Part shown: in pieces, positions 1-6,838 of the stretch
Position numbering within the stretch: the first letter of the stretch is position 1
Layout: the number at the start of each line of letters is the position of its first letter
From: a virus
Direction: 5' to 3' (one strand)
DNA length: 31,818 nucleotides
IMG/VR virus record: IMGVR_UViG_3300035698_002048
Coordinates: 1 to 31,818 of that record
Program-made: the position numbers and the translations under genes
Notes under the pieces: generated by a model
Databases searched by the model: none
What the model was told of the DNA's origin: nothing
Seen by the model: the letters and a program-made list of their open reading frames with translations, nothing else

Positions 1-2
1 AA

Positions 3-290
3 GCAACGATCAAAACAATGGTTGAGGCTACCAGGAACGACAAAGAAATTGGGGGTACAAAGTATAAGGAGAGTCTGTCCTTTGCTGCAAAGGGAAGGGA
101 TAAGTTCAGTAACCCGGAGCTAAATAAAGTCTTTGATGTTACACATCTAGGCAGTCACCCGGAGATAGTAAGGCTTTTTGTAAATATAGGTAAAGCTATA
201 TCAGAAGACAAGTTCTTAACAGGTGGTGATATTGGCGAAGGTGTTAAAAGGAACGAAACAGGCGAACCAATGTTAAAGTTTGACGAATAA
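3..290 (+). CDS. C-terminal part of a scaffold-like capsid assembly protein (5' truncated)
   Basis: The frame is open from the left edge of the window, so the gene begins outside it; the ATG at 18 is probably internal. The visible 95 codons end in TAA just before the major capsid gene. The C-terminal pattern (a helix around SHPEIVRLFVNIGKAISED, then a charged, flexible tail) resembles the end of scaffolding or assembly proteins that sit immediately upstream of the capsid gene in podoviruses. The family assignment rests on this short pattern and on position only. The gene would act in the procapsid and be absent or processed in the virion. An alternative is another head-morphogenesis protein. 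Confidence 0.6.
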   Translation, partial: ATIKTMVEATRNDKEIGGTKYKESLSFAAKGRDKFSNPELNKVFDVTHLGSHPEIVRLFVNIGKAISEDKFLTGGDIGEGVKRNETGEPMLKFDE

Positions 291-308
291 AAATCTATAG
301 GAGGATTT
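286..308 (+). repeat. 23-nt direct repeat, copy 1 (leader and RBS of the capsid gene)
   Basis: This stretch is identical base for base to 1291-1313. It covers the end of the upstream gene, a CTATAGGAGGATTT core with GGAGG at 300-304, and ends shortly before the capsid ATG at 314. The other copy lies at the same place before the cement gene. Confidence 0.9.
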
Positions 309-313
309 GAAAA

Positions 314-1276
314 ATGCCTAATTTAGTATTACAAAACCAGCTAACTCTACTTGAGATAGCTAAAAGGAAAGACCCGAACGGTAACTTTGCTGTAATTGCA
401 GAGATACTTGACAGAACAAATGCGATAATGAAAGACGTTCCTTACATAGAAGCTAACGGAGCACATTATCACAAGATCGTAAAAAGACACAGCTTGCCAG
501 CAGGTGAGTGGAGAAAACTTAACGCTGGTGTAGGAACAGCAGCTAGTGATACTACTGAAGTAACTGAAACAATCGGTATGCTTGAGCAGTATTCAGAAGT
601 TGACAAGGTTCTTATTGACATAGCAGCTAACCCTTCACAAGCTCGTATGTCTGAAGCAGCAGCTTTCTTGGAAGGTATGGGCCAGACTTGGGTTGAGACT
701 TTGTTTTATGGTAACGGCGGAACAGACCCAGAAAAGTTTACAGGACTTATGCCTAGACTAAACGACATAACTCTTACAAACGTTCTTGGTTGCCTAGGTA
801 CAGGTTCAGATTTGACATCAGCTTATATAGTAGCTTGGGGTCAGGGTAAATGCTTCGGTATATATCCTAAAGGCCACCCTACGGCAGGTGTTGAGCATAA
901 GAGTTTAGGAGAACAGACAAAGGTTCTTACTTCAACTCAGTATCAGATATACAGAGACCACTTCAAAATTTATGGTGGATTGGCTGTAGCTGATGACAGA
1001 CACATAGCAAGACTTTGTAACATAGAGTCTTCTGGTCCTGCTAACTTGTTCAGTGATGATAAGTTGATCCAGTTGTTAAATGGTATGCCAGCTAATGCTA
1101 TGCCAGTAATCTATGTAAACAAAACTCTTAAAACACAAATGGACATAGACGCAAAAGACAAAGCCAATGTTAACTACACAACTGCTAATGTTTGGGGCGT
1201 TCCAACATTGATGTTCAGAGGCGTTCCTGTAAAGATTTGCGAAGGCATAGTAAATACAGAAGACGAGTGTGTATAG
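314..1276 (+). CDS. Major capsid protein, epsilon15 gp7 / BPP-1 type
   Basis: This 320-residue protein would form the icosahedral shell. The pattern of the family is visible: an N-terminal LTLLEIAKRKDPNGNFAVIA segment, a 'DRTNAIMKDVPY' stretch, the 'LPAGEWRKLNAGVGTA' stretch, and a central region with SEAAAFLEGM followed by TLFYGNGGTDPEKFTGLMPR. The length is close to the roughly 335 residues known for epsilon15 gp7. It starts at an ATG 9 nt after a perfect GGAGG (300-304). A cement-type gene follows, which is the arrangement expected for this capsid lineage. No HK97-type protease or delta domain is visible. The assignment is by recognition of sequence pattern, not by search. Confidence 0.9.
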   Translation: MPNLVLQNQLTLLEIAKRKDPNGNFAVIAEILDRTNAIMKDVPYIEANGAHYHKIVKRHSLPAGEWRKLNAGVGTAASDTTEVTETIGMLEQYSEVDKVLIDIAANPSQARMSEAAAFLEGMGQTWVETLFYGNGGTDPEKFTGLMPRLNDITLTNVLGCLGTGSDLTSAYIVAWGQGKCFGIYPKGHPTAGVEHKSLGEQTKVLTSTQYQIYRDHFKIYGGLAVADDRHIARLCNIESSGPANLFSDDKLIQLLNGMPANAMPVIYVNKTLKTQMDIDAKDKANVNYTTANVWGVPTLMFRGVPVKICEGIVNTEDECV

Positions 1277-1290
1277 TAGGTTAATGGTTA

Positions 1291-1313
1291 AATAAAAATC
1301 TATAGGAGGATTT
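1291..1313 (+). repeat. 23-nt direct repeat, copy 2 (leader and RBS of the cement gene)
   Basis: Exact copy of 286-308, placed in the 41-nt gap between the capsid stop and the next ATG at 1318. GGAGG is at 1305-1309, 8 nt from the start. Unlike copy 1, it is entirely non-coding here, so its identity is not explained by protein conservation. Confidence 0.9.
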
Positions 1314-1317
1314 TAAA

Positions 1318-1746
1318 ATGTTAGATAGTAAATTGATTTTTTCAGCCGATCAGGATTTGGCGCAAACAGTTGGTGACTACGACAGTACGTCAGACCTTGA
1401 TAAGGGTACTGGTTATGATTGTTGGGACGCAGCTATAATTGCAAACGAAATAGGAGACCTTTGGTTTAACTGCATAGTAACAGAGACCTTCACTTCAACT
1501 GGTGCAGCTACTCTAAAAGTAGCTCTTCACGACTCTGCTGATGACATAACTTATACCTCAACAGGTATAGAAGTTCCATTGGCAAACAACACATTAGCTG
1601 ACCTTGTAGCAGGAAAGGTTCTTATATCTGTTCCTATTCCACAGGGCTTGAAAAGATACTTGAAAGTTGTTTATTCAATAGGGACACAAACAACGACAGC
1701 AGGAAAGGTTGATACCTTCCTAGCTGGCCCAGTAAGAGTTGTGTAA
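1318..1746 (+). CDS. Capsid cement (decoration) protein, Bbp16-like
   Basis: This 142-residue, beta-rich protein probably sits on the outside of the capsid lattice and stiffens it, as Bbp16 of BPP-1 and gp10 of epsilon15 do. Visible features are an N-terminal 'SADQDLAQTVGDYDST' segment, alternating short beta strands with a 'VALHDSADDITYTST' stretch, a 'VPIPQGLKRYLKVVYSI' segment near the C terminus, and a closing strand. The 'PIPQGLKRYL' pattern (small, polar, then hydrophobic strand) is typical of the Bbp16 family. It follows the capsid gene directly and shares its 23-nt leader, which suggests matched high expression. The alternative is another virion decoration fold. Confidence 0.8.
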   Translation: MLDSKLIFSADQDLAQTVGDYDSTSDLDKGTGYDCWDAAIIANEIGDLWFNCIVTETFTSTGAATLKVALHDSADDITYTSTGIEVPLANNTLADLVAGKVLISVPIPQGLKRYLKVVYSIGTQTTTAGKVDTFLAGPVRVV

Positions 1747-1763
1747 CTAAGGAGAATTGAATT

Positions 1764-1997
1764 ATGGCTAAATTTATTTGTACGGTTAAAAGTGTTTTAA
1801 ATGGTCGGCTTTACAACCAGGGTGAAGAGTTTGTTGGTGACAAATGTCCTAATAAGCATTTCAGGCCTGAGAAAGAAGTTTACGCTAAAGAACCAGAAGC
1901 ACCAAAGGAAGAGGAAACTCTTGCAACGGTAACTGGAAAAGCAACAAGTAACTTCAAGGGTAAAAAGGCCGTTAAGGTACAGAACACCGAAGAGTAA
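1764..1997 (+). CDS. Small head-region protein of unknown function
   Basis: This 77-residue protein starts at ATG with GGAG 8-9 nt upstream. The first 40 residues (ICTVKSVLNGRLYNQGEEF...) look like a compact beta hairpin module, with cysteines at 6 and about 29. The second half is rich in Glu, Lys and Thr and probably disordered. Similar short genes often lie between capsid and adaptor genes in podoviruses, but I cannot name a family. It is the last gene before a hairpin at 2011-2034. Confidence 0.7.
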   Translation: MAKFICTVKSVLNGRLYNQGEEFVGDKCPNKHFRPEKEVYAKEPEAPKEEETLATVTGKATSNFKGKKAVKVQNTEE

Positions 1998-2010
1998 AAA
2001 GTTCCAGGTG

Positions 2011-2040
2011 GGCGGTTTGTTGGTTCAGACCGCCTTCTCT
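2011..2040 (+). terminator. GC-rich hairpin between head and tail genes (possible weak terminator)
   Basis: GGCGGTTTG (2011-2019) pairs with CAGACCGCC (2026-2034), giving a 9-bp stem with one G-U pair and a 6-nt loop. The tail after it is only TTCTCT, so it would be a weak intrinsic terminator or an mRNA processing or stability element. It lies in the 63-nt gap between 1997 and 2061. Confidence 0.55.
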
Positions 2041-2060
2041 GGTAAAATCTGGAGGGCAAT

Positions 2061-2690
2061 ATGTCGGCAGTAGATATTTGTAATCTAGCATTAAGTAATC
2101 TAGGAGCCAAAGTTATTGCTTCTATGACTGAAGATAGTAAAGAGGCAAGAGCTTGTAACAGGCATTACGATATTATCAGACAATACTTGTTAAGAAAATA
2201 TAAATGGGACTTTAACACCAGGATAGTAGCCTTAGCTTTAACTACAGACGCATTAGTAGATGGCTGGGAATACTGTTACGGGTATCCTAATAACGCATTA
2301 GCCGTTAGAAGGATTATAGATTTACACGGAACAGATGTAGCTTTAAAATATAAATATCAAATAATGATAGACTCAACTCTAACACAAAAGATAATTTATT
2401 GTGACGTTGCAGACGCTGAAATGGAGTATGCTGTAGACCTTGAGAATACAGACATATTCGGAGCAATATTTAAGAAGGCTTTGGCTTATTCTATCTCTTC
2501 AGAAATAACTATGGAGATAGTTGGGGATCCTTCGGTAAAAGACAAAATGACTTCTTATGCTATGTCGTTTCTTGCTCAGGCAGAAGCAGCAGACGCTAGG
2601 GAGAGTTATAACCCTCCACAGCACACCTCGGACTTAATAACTTGCAGAGGTGGCGGAGTATTGCAAACTGACGAAGAGTTGGGTTTATAA
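2061..2690 (+). CDS. Head-to-tail adaptor (gp11-like tail tubular protein A)
   Basis: This 209-residue protein would form the ring that joins the portal to the tail nozzle. The N terminus (MSAVDICNLALSNLGAKVI, then 'EDSKEARACNRHYDIIRQYLLRKYKWDF') is the helical signature of the T7 gp11 / P22 gp4 type adaptor group: an Ile-Cys-Asn-x-Ala-Leu start, then a helix carrying a conserved Tyr and an aromatic end. GGAGGG is 5 nt upstream of the ATG. Its stop is one nucleotide before the start of the nozzle gene, so the two are probably translated together. Context (capsid before, nozzle after) supports the call. Confidence 0.85.
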   Translation: MSAVDICNLALSNLGAKVIASMTEDSKEARACNRHYDIIRQYLLRKYKWDFNTRIVALALTTDALVDGWEYCYGYPNNALAVRRIIDLHGTDVALKYKYQIMIDSTLTQKIIYCDVADAEMEYAVDLENTDIFGAIFKKALAYSISSEITMEIVGDPSVKDKMTSYAMSFLAQAEAADARESYNPPQHTSDLITCRGGGVLQTDEELGL

Positions 2691-2691
2691 G

Positions 2692-5271
2692 ATGAAAAAT
2701 CTTTACCCTCCTCAAGTATCTTTCAATGGTGGAGAGATAAGTTCTGCTCTATATGGAAGAACGGATCTTGCTAAGTACAAAAACTCTCTAAAACAAGCTG
2801 AAAATATGTTTATCCATACTTACGGCGGAGCTTCTAACAGGCCCGGGACGAAGTATATTGGTGAAGCTTATAGCAGTACAACTCAGTCCAGGCTTATACC
2901 GTTTACTTATTCAGTAAGTCTTGCGTATGTATTTGAAATTGCACACAAAACAGTTGGTATAGTAGAGAGTACAATTATAAGGGTTATAAAAGAAGACGCT
3001 TTTTTAGAGGTACTTGGTACTCCTATTGAAATAGTTTTAAGTGCTTCACAGCATTTAAGTCTAGCTGATGTATATTATGCTCAGACTGCAAATTTAATGA
3101 TAATAACACACCCCTCTCAAGCTCCAGTTCAAATTACAAGAGATCCGGTTGTTGAAACAACTTGGAGTAGTCCGCCTATAACCTTTGGCTCAGACCTTGC
3201 AGCTCCAACTGCTCCGGTAGTGACTGCTGGTATTCCAGCTCCACCACAAACAGGAAAGGACTATTACTATAAAATAACAAGAGTTGATAGCGATACAGGT
3301 GCAGAAAGTTTACCCTCAGTACAGGCTACATTAAACTGGGGTTATCCATTAGCTGTTGATAACTGGCTAATTTTAACTTGGGTTGCTGATGTGGCCCCAA
3401 CAGATGTAACTGGATATAATGTATATAGAAAAGAAGCAGGGGTATGGGCCTGGACTGGATATGCTGAAAACCCAGGTGTAGGTAACGTAACATTTAATGA
3501 CGACGGTATAGCTGCCGATATGTCAGACACAGCTCCAGTTGCAACAACACCCTTTGCTAGTCCTGAGTTCCCGGCTGTTGTAGGTTTTTACGAGCAGAGA
3601 TCTATATTTGCAACCACACCTTCAGAGATACAGAAGATGTGGCTTTCCGAGACATCTAATTATTTTAATTTCAATACAAGGGTTCCTTTGAACGCTTCGG
3701 ATCCTATGAACTTCACAGTTGCAGCAGACAAGATTAACGAGATTAGGCATTTTGTCTCACTTGGTAGTTTGTTTATGCTTACTTCAGGTGGGGAGTGGCT
3801 TATAACAGCAGAGGGAGTTTTAAGTCCTTCAACTATAAGCATACAACAGCAATCGTACTGGGGTAGCTCTAGCATAAAACCGATAGTAACTGGGTCAACA
3901 ATTCTGTTTGTAGAAAGGGGCGGAGACAAAATAAGAGACTTAACGTTCTCAAGTGAAGCTGGAGGTCTTGTAGGTAGTGAAGTATCTGTAATGACGCCTC
4001 ATTTATTTAGAGGATTTGAGGTAGTAGACTGGACGTTCCAGCAGAAGCCGAACTCAATAGTTTGGATAGTCCGGGACGACGGTATGTTAATAGGTTGTAC
4101 TTATGTAAGAGAGCAGCAAGTTAACGCCTTTCATCATCATACTACACAAGGAGAATATGAAAGCGTTTGCTCTATCCCTACAGGAACAAAAGATGAATTA
4201 TATGTAGTTGTAAATAGAACGACTGGTAGATTTATTGAAAGGTTTATGCCAACGATCTTGGAAGAAGGAGATGTTGAGGACTGTTTCTATGTAGATAGTG
4301 GCTTAACTTTTGATGGTTCCGCAAGAGGCACAGCAGCAGTAGCAACAATTACTTTAGCTTCACTTACAGCCAAAGGATATATTTCAGACTTCAGCCTCGC
4401 TGATGGAGGGTCTGGTTATTCTGTAGGAGATGTTTTAACAGTTGTCCAAACTGGTGCAAGTGGTGGTACTATTACTGTAACAGGAGTTGATGGTGTTACA
4501 GGAGCCGTGACAGGTTTTGGCCTAACAACTGCTGGTATTGATTATGAAATTGAGTCAAACCTTGCAACGACTGTCCTCCCGGCTGGTGGTACTGGTTGTT
4601 TAGTAAGTACAACAGAAGTTGGAACCGCGGTAGTATCTGACCAGAACGTGTTTGGTGCTGGTGATGTTGGGGACAGAATTACAGTAGACGGAGTTGGGAT
4701 AGGACTTATAATTGATTATACAGACGCAAAAAATGTAGATATATTTATAGAAACTACTTTTGAAGCATTAGTTCAAGTCTATGGGGCTTGGTATATAACT
4801 ACCGAGACGATTACAGGTCTAACACACCTTATAGCACAGACAGTCGCGGTATATGCAGACGGGAACGTGTTTCCTACAGATACTGTGTCTGGGGCCGGGA
4901 CTATAACTCTTAGTGGATATACTTCTTATTGCACAGTTGGATTACCGTACAGATCATATATTCAGCTTTTGACATTAGATTTTAGTCAAGTTCTTGACGA
5001 GTTTAGTGTAAATAACAGAAGAGTGAGCAGGGTTGACGCTAAATTAGAAAAGACCAGAGGTATGCTTGCAGGATACGATCTTGACAATTTAATTGCACAG
5101 AAGATAGAATATCTCCAGTACGGTGTAGCTCCAGCTCTTTATAACGGAGACTGGGACTTAGTTATTGAAGGCCAATGGGATAAGGACGGTTCTATAATAA
5201 TAGCTCAGGAAGATCCTATTCCGTTGAATTTAATATCACTTACTCCGGAGGTATCAGTTGCAAAACGTTGA
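2692..5271 (+). CDS. Tail nozzle / tail tubular protein B (gp12-like), 859 residues
   Basis: This protein should form the hexameric nozzle. The N terminus holds the family signature: FNGGEISSALYGRTDLAKYK, then 'NMFIHTYGGASNRPGTKYI' (the Gly-rich plus RPGT element). Residues about 182-280 form a fibronectin-III-like insertion (DYYYKITRVDSDTGAES...). Residues about 542-645 are a Gly/Val/Thr-rich insertion with repeated GYSVGDVLTV-like strands. The C-terminal quarter returns to the family pattern (GLPYRSYIQLLTL onward). I chose ATG 2692, coupled to the preceding stop at 2690. A GTG at 2650 in the same frame would overlap the adaptor by 41 nt and lacks a ribosome site. Its length is near T7 gp12 (about 794) plus insertions. 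Confidence 0.85.
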   Translation: MKNLYPPQVSFNGGEISSALYGRTDLAKYKNSLKQAENMFIHTYGGASNRPGTKYIGEAYSSTTQSRLIPFTYSVSLAYVFEIAHKTVGIVESTIIRVIKEDAFLEVLGTPIEIVLSASQHLSLADVYYAQTANLMIITHPSQAPVQITRDPVVETTWSSPPITFGSDLAAPTAPVVTAGIPAPPQTGKDYYYKITRVDSDTGAESLPSVQATLNWGYPLAVDNWLILTWVADVAPTDVTGYNVYRKEAGVWAWTGYAENPGVGNVTFNDDGIAADMSDTAPVATTPFASPEFPAVVGFYEQRSIFATTPSEIQKMWLSETSNYFNFNTRVPLNASDPMNFTVAADKINEIRHFVSLGSLFMLTSGGEWLITAEGVLSPSTISIQQQSYWGSSSIKPIVTGSTILFVERGGDKIRDLTFSSEAGGLVGSEVSVMTPHLFRGFEVVDWTFQQKPNSIVWIVRDDGMLIGCTYVREQQVNAFHHHTTQGEYESVCSIPTGTKDELYVVVNRTTGRFIERFMPTILEEGDVEDCFYVDSGLTFDGSARGTAAVATITLASLTAKGYISDFSLADGGSGYSVGDVLTVVQTGASGGTITVTGVDGVTGAVTGFGLTTAGIDYEIESNLATTVLPAGGTGCLVSTTEVGTAVVSDQNVFGAGDVGDRITVDGVGIGLIIDYTDAKNVDIFIETTFEALVQVYGAWYITTETITGLTHLIAQTVAVYADGNVFPTDTVSGAGTITLSGYTSYCTVGLPYRSYIQLLTLDFSQVLDEFSVNNRRVSRVDAKLEKTRGMLAGYDLDNLIAQKIEYLQYGVAPALYNGDWDLVIEGQWDKDGSIIIAQEDPIPLNLISLTPEVSVAKR

Positions 5272-5734
5272 GTATAGATTTCCCGAACCTAAAGATATAG
5301 ATTATCTTGCTAAGAATATGAGCGAGATATGTATTCAAGAAGGGTCTGAAGTTAATCAACTTAAAAAAGGCAAAGACATACTGGGTTATTATATGAAGTG
5401 GAACGAACAGGTTATTGCTATAATAGTAGACGGGAATTGTGTAGCTATTATGGGCTACGAAGAACCAAATGCCGAAACTGCTGCGATCTGGCTTGTTACT
5501 TCTAGCAAAATCGCAAAATATCCTTTAATATTATGCAAGACTATAAAAAAGAGTTTGGAGTTTATAAAAGGAATGTATAATTATATTTTTACCTATATGC
5601 CAGACAACACAACTGAAGGCCACAAAAAATGGGCTAAGTTACTAGGGTTTGATATTACAGGCGACGAAGTTATGTTTGGTAAACATAAATACAGAAGAGT
5701 ATATTATACTGGAGGTGCAAGTGATAAAGCTTAG
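5258..5734 (+). CDS. gp13-like GNAT-fold protein, first copy
   Basis: This 158-residue protein has a TTG start supported by GGAGG at 5247-5251, 6 nt away; it overlaps the nozzle gene by 14 nt. The pattern is that of the T7 gp13-position proteins (DUF2833-type, GNAT fold): 'FPEPKDIDYLAKNMSEI' at the N terminus, 'VDGNCVAIMGYEE', 'AAIWLVTSSKIAKYP', and the C-terminal 'HKKWAKLLGFDITGDEVMFG' resembling the last GNAT strand. In T7 the gene at this position is needed for proper internal core assembly. Here it lies directly before gp14-, gp15- and gp16-position genes. No evidence for acetyltransferase catalysis is visible. Confidence 0.75.
   Translation: MQNVEYRFPEPKDIDYLAKNMSEICIQEGSEVNQLKKGKDILGYYMKWNEQVIAIIVDGNCVAIMGYEEPNAETAAIWLVTSSKIAKYPLILCKTIKKSLEFIKGMYNYIFTYMPDNTTEGHKKWAKLLGFDITGDEVMFGKHKYRRVYYTGGASDKA
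5711..5723 (+). promoter_or_regulatory. RBS plus GTG that set the start of the second gp13-like gene
   Basis: GGAGG at 5711-5715 is followed by 5 nt and a GTG at 5721. The frame is open further upstream with an ATG at 5649, but that would lie inside the first gp13-like gene and give an N-terminal extension absent from its paralogue. Confidence 0.75.
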
Positions 5735-6173
5735 ACCTTCCAAATCATCAGATGTAAAACACCTTGCCAAAACAATTAGGACTATATGTTCTGACGAGAT
5801 ATATGCAGTAAACACAGCTTTAACTCCAGAGCTTCTTTTAAAAGCTTCTTTGGATAGTAGTAAAGAAACTTTCAGTATAATTAAAGACGGGAAATGTGTT
5901 GCTATGCTTGGATATAATGAATTACCAGAAAAGACCGCATTAGTCTGGCTTGTTACTTCAGAAGAGATATTGGCTATGCCTATAACTTTAGTTAAAATAT
6001 TAAGGAAATGCTTTTCTTATTTAAAAAAAGAACACAACGAGATTGTAGGGTATATAAAATCCTCAGTAATAAAGTCTATGGGTCGTTGGTATAAGTGGCT
6101 GGGTTTTGAAGTAATAGAAGAAGATGTTGCGATAGGTAATGGGTCATTTGCTAAGATTATCTATAGGGGGTAA
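5721..6173 (+). CDS. gp13-like GNAT-fold protein, second copy (tandem paralogue)
   Basis: This 150-residue protein starts at GTG. It aligns by eye along its length with the gene before it: RPSKSSDVKHLAKTIRTIC matches PEPKDIDYLAKNMSEIC; 'DGKCVAMLGYNE' matches 'DGNCVAIMGYEE'; 'ALVWLVTSEEI' matches 'AAIWLVTSSKI'; 'WYKWLGFEVIEEDVAIGNGSFAKIIY' matches the end. It overlaps the first copy by 14 nt, the same overlap that copy has with the nozzle gene. This points to tandem duplication followed by divergence. Both copies may enter the virion core, or one may have become a specialised chaperone. Function is inferred from position and fold pattern. Confidence 0.75.
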   Translation: MIKLRPSKSSDVKHLAKTIRTICSDEIYAVNTALTPELLLKASLDSSKETFSIIKDGKCVAMLGYNELPEKTALVWLVTSEEILAMPITLVKILRKCFSYLKKEHNEIVGYIKSSVIKSMGRWYKWLGFEVIEEDVAIGNGSFAKIIYRG

Positions 6174-6176
6174 AAT

Positions 6177-6827
6177 ATGTGTTTTTCTTTAATAGCAGCA
6201 GGGGTTGGTATGGCAGTAGGGATTGGCTCCACGGCGGCCGGTATGTACGCAAATTCTCAAGCTCAGAGTGCCGCCGAAGAACAGGCTGCCGCTCAAAAAG
6301 AAGCTAACGACAAGGCTGCAAAGGCCAAAGCAGAGCTATTAACTTACGAAGCTATGCAAGATGATATAAACGCAAAAATGGCCGATCTTCAGAAAATTGA
6401 CACACTTCAAGCTGGACTTGACAAGTCAAATCTAATGGCTGCAAATGCAGGTTTTACTAAATCTATGCAGAAAGTATCAGTAGCAGCTAATGGTTTTATA
6501 ACAACTGACGGAACGGCTGTGGACATTCAGTCAGATACAGATATTAAAAACTCAATAGACACGTTTATAATGAAGTCTAATGTATCAAAACAAGCTTGGG
6601 GGATAGGACTTCAGGCTGATGACTACAGAGCTAAGGCTAGGTATAAGAGACTTGCAGCTCAGAAAGTTCTTGAAGCTGGAGCAGACTTTAATCCTGGACA
6701 ATATGTCGGGTCAAATTGGGCTGCACAGGCTGGAACAGTATTGGGCGGAGCTTCTCAGATGATAAGCCAGGGTTTTAAATACTTCGGCACACCTGCACCA
6801 GCAAGTCCGGTAATTACTAACACATAG
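6177..6827 (+). CDS. Internal virion protein, gp14-like
   Basis: This 216-residue protein starts MCFSLIAAGVGMAVGIG: a short cysteine-containing, Gly/Ala-rich hydrophobic N-terminal segment (about residues 4-25), as in gp14-type ejection proteins. After it comes an Ala/Gln/Lys-rich helix (residues 27-60, coiled-coil-like), and a mid part (AANGFITTDGTAVDIQSDT) seen in many gp14-position proteins. The GGGGG ribosome site overlaps the stop of the previous gene. In T7-type particles gp14 forms the outer-membrane part of the DNA ejection channel. It precedes the gp15- and gp16-position genes. Confidence 0.8.
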   Translation: MCFSLIAAGVGMAVGIGSTAAGMYANSQAQSAAEEQAAAQKEANDKAAKAKAELLTYEAMQDDINAKMADLQKIDTLQAGLDKSNLMAANAGFTKSMQKVSVAANGFITTDGTAVDIQSDTDIKNSIDTFIMKSNVSKQAWGIGLQADDYRAKARYKRLAAQKVLEAGADFNPGQYVGSNWAAQAGTVLGGASQMISQGFKYFGTPAPASPVITNT

Positions 6828-6838
6828 GAGACAACGAT

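Noticed and set aside
2650-2691. GTG start that would lengthen the nozzle protein by 14 residues
   Set aside because: It lies inside the adaptor gene without a ribosome site, and the family signature begins right after the ATG at 2692.
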